Positions 13,622-14,309 of a stretch of DNA of 14,309 nt are shown in pieces; positions within the stretch are counted from its first letter, which is position 1; every line of letters starts with the position of its first letter. Source of the stretch: an uncultured Alphaproteobacteria bacterium (GTDB lineage: Bacteria > Pseudomonadota > Alphaproteobacteria > Caulobacterales > Hyphomonadaceae). The stretch is from contig CAIKXW010000072.1 in assembly GCA_903831485.1 (NCBI GenBank), forward strand, positions 1 through 14,309, in the 5' to 3' direction. Both the position numbers and the translations under genes were made by a program. The notes beneath the pieces are model-generated. The model was not told the DNA's origin, ran no database searches, and saw only the letters and a program-made list of their open reading frames with translations.

Positions 13622-14309
13622 TCAAGCCAGCGCGATATCTGCGACCTCGATCTGCACCTTGCCCGGCCCGCGCCACGTATCCGGCCGTAGCCGCCCCGCG
13701 ACATGGATCGCGACGCCCGCGCGGATCGCCTCGCCCTCCGGCCCATCCGCCACGCGGAACGCAATCGCGCGCAGCCGTGCGCCGTCCTCACCCACCATGT
13801 CGAACGCCACATGGTTCTCACCCACGCGTCGCGCGCCAGCGGGCCGCACATTCGGCACAACGAACAGCGGCTCGGGCGCATTCGATCCGAACGGCCCAAG
13901 CCGCTCGATGATGTCGAGCAAAGCGCCGTCTGCCGCGCCCGGCGCCAGCGGACCGTCAATCTCCAGCACGCGCGCCTCTTCCAGTTCGAACGTCGCGCCC
14001 TGCGCCGCTGCTTCCATGTGATCGCGCAACTCGGTCAGCCGAGCCGGATCCATGCTCAGCCCCGCCGCCATGGCATGCCCACCGCCCGACAGCAGCAGCC
14101 CCGACTTCGCAGCACCTGAAACCAGCTCGCCAAGATTGACACCGAGCACCGATCGCCCCGAGCCGCGCGCGACAGGCCCAAGCCCCTCGCCCCAGCCGAC
14201 AACAATCGCCGGCCGGTGAAACTTCTCCTTCAGCCGTCCCGCGACAATTCCGATCACGCCCGGATGCCAGCCCTCACCGCCCACGACGAGGATCGCCGCA
14301 TCCGGCTTC
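13622..14309 (-). CDS. recJ: Single-stranded-DNA-specific exonuclease RecJ (C-terminal 229 residues; runs off the right edge)
   Basis: RecJ is a 5'-3' single-strand exonuclease acting in recombination and repair. Only the C-terminal part is present; the frame is open to the window edge, and the first complete codon begins at 14308. The DHHA1 region is clear: GGEGWHPGVIGIVAGRLKE near the edge, then RSVLGVNL and LLLSGGGHAMAAGLS with the GGGH motif. The OB-fold tail contains DIIERLGPFGSNAPEPLF and ends in VQIEVADIALA. The DHH catalytic domain lies outside the window. A UDG-type repair-gene remnant begins directly behind its stop codon. Confidence 0.94.
   Translation of the reverse strand, partial: KPDAAILVVGGEGWHPGVIGIVAGRLKEKFHRPAIVVGWGEGLGPVARGSGRSVLGVNLGELVSGAAKSGLLLSGGGHAMAAGLSMDPARLTELRDHMEAAAQGATFELEEARVLEIDGPLAPGAADGALLDIIERLGPFGSNAPEPLFVVPNVRPAGARRVGENHVAFDMVGEDGARLRAIAFRVADGPEGEAIRAGVAIHVAGRLRPDTWRGPGKVQIEVADIALA

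Noticed and set aside
13703..14119. Plus-strand frames opposite recJ
   Set aside because: They are shadows of a conserved recJ sequence, with no start signal or motif.

Overview
The window looks like chromosomal DNA from a GC-rich alphaproteobacterium, possibly Caulobacterales/Hyphomonadaceae-like. The basis is the NDUFS4-type complex I accessory protein, a double cold-shock-domain protein next to a DUF192 gene, an alphaproteobacterial-style tRNA-Glu, and a Caulobacter-like -10 element. The order-level placement is inference. I see no IS element, phage gene, CRISPR array or toxin-antitoxin pair.

Left part (1-6849, all minus strand). The window opens inside the N-terminal half of a membrane-bound PQQ-dependent glucose/quinate-type dehydrogenase. 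Upstream of it lies a compact three-gene stress operon, read right to left: prkA (serine protein kinase, yeaG), yeaH (DUF444, VWA-like) and spoVR (ycgB). The spacings are 21 nt and 1 nt. About 580 bp without a supported gene precede prkA and contain nested inverted repeats that could form a structured leader.

Middle part (6850-10254). A secreted protein of unknown function (+), an 84-aa hypothetical protein (-) and a small DUF6894 protein with an odd start (+) are followed by tRNA-Arg(TCT). Next, on the minus strand, are an NDUFS4-like complex I subunit, a monohaem cytochrome c lipoprotein and a two-domain CbiX/SirB-type chelatase. tRNA-Pro(TGG) lies upstream of the chelatase.

Right part (10255-14309). 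A palindromic operator precedes arsR, followed by an overlapping SRPBCC/AHSA1 gene and a third gene that is only the N-terminal stub of a glutathione S-transferase. The stub runs tail-to-tail into a minus-strand cluster read right to left: double cold-shock-domain protein, DUF192 signal-peptide protein, PaaI-type thioesterase. Further right are tRNA-Glu(TTC) with a good promoter, a decayed UdgX-type uracil-DNA glycosylase remnant (missing N-terminus, in-frame TGA, frameshift, altered catalytic motifs), and the C-terminal part of recJ running off the window.

I did not find a convincing new multi-gene system. The most informative items are the two gene remnants (GST and UdgX), the tightly coupled prkA-yeaH-spoVR operon with a repeat-borne ribosome binding site, and several inverted repeats in the intergenic gaps.
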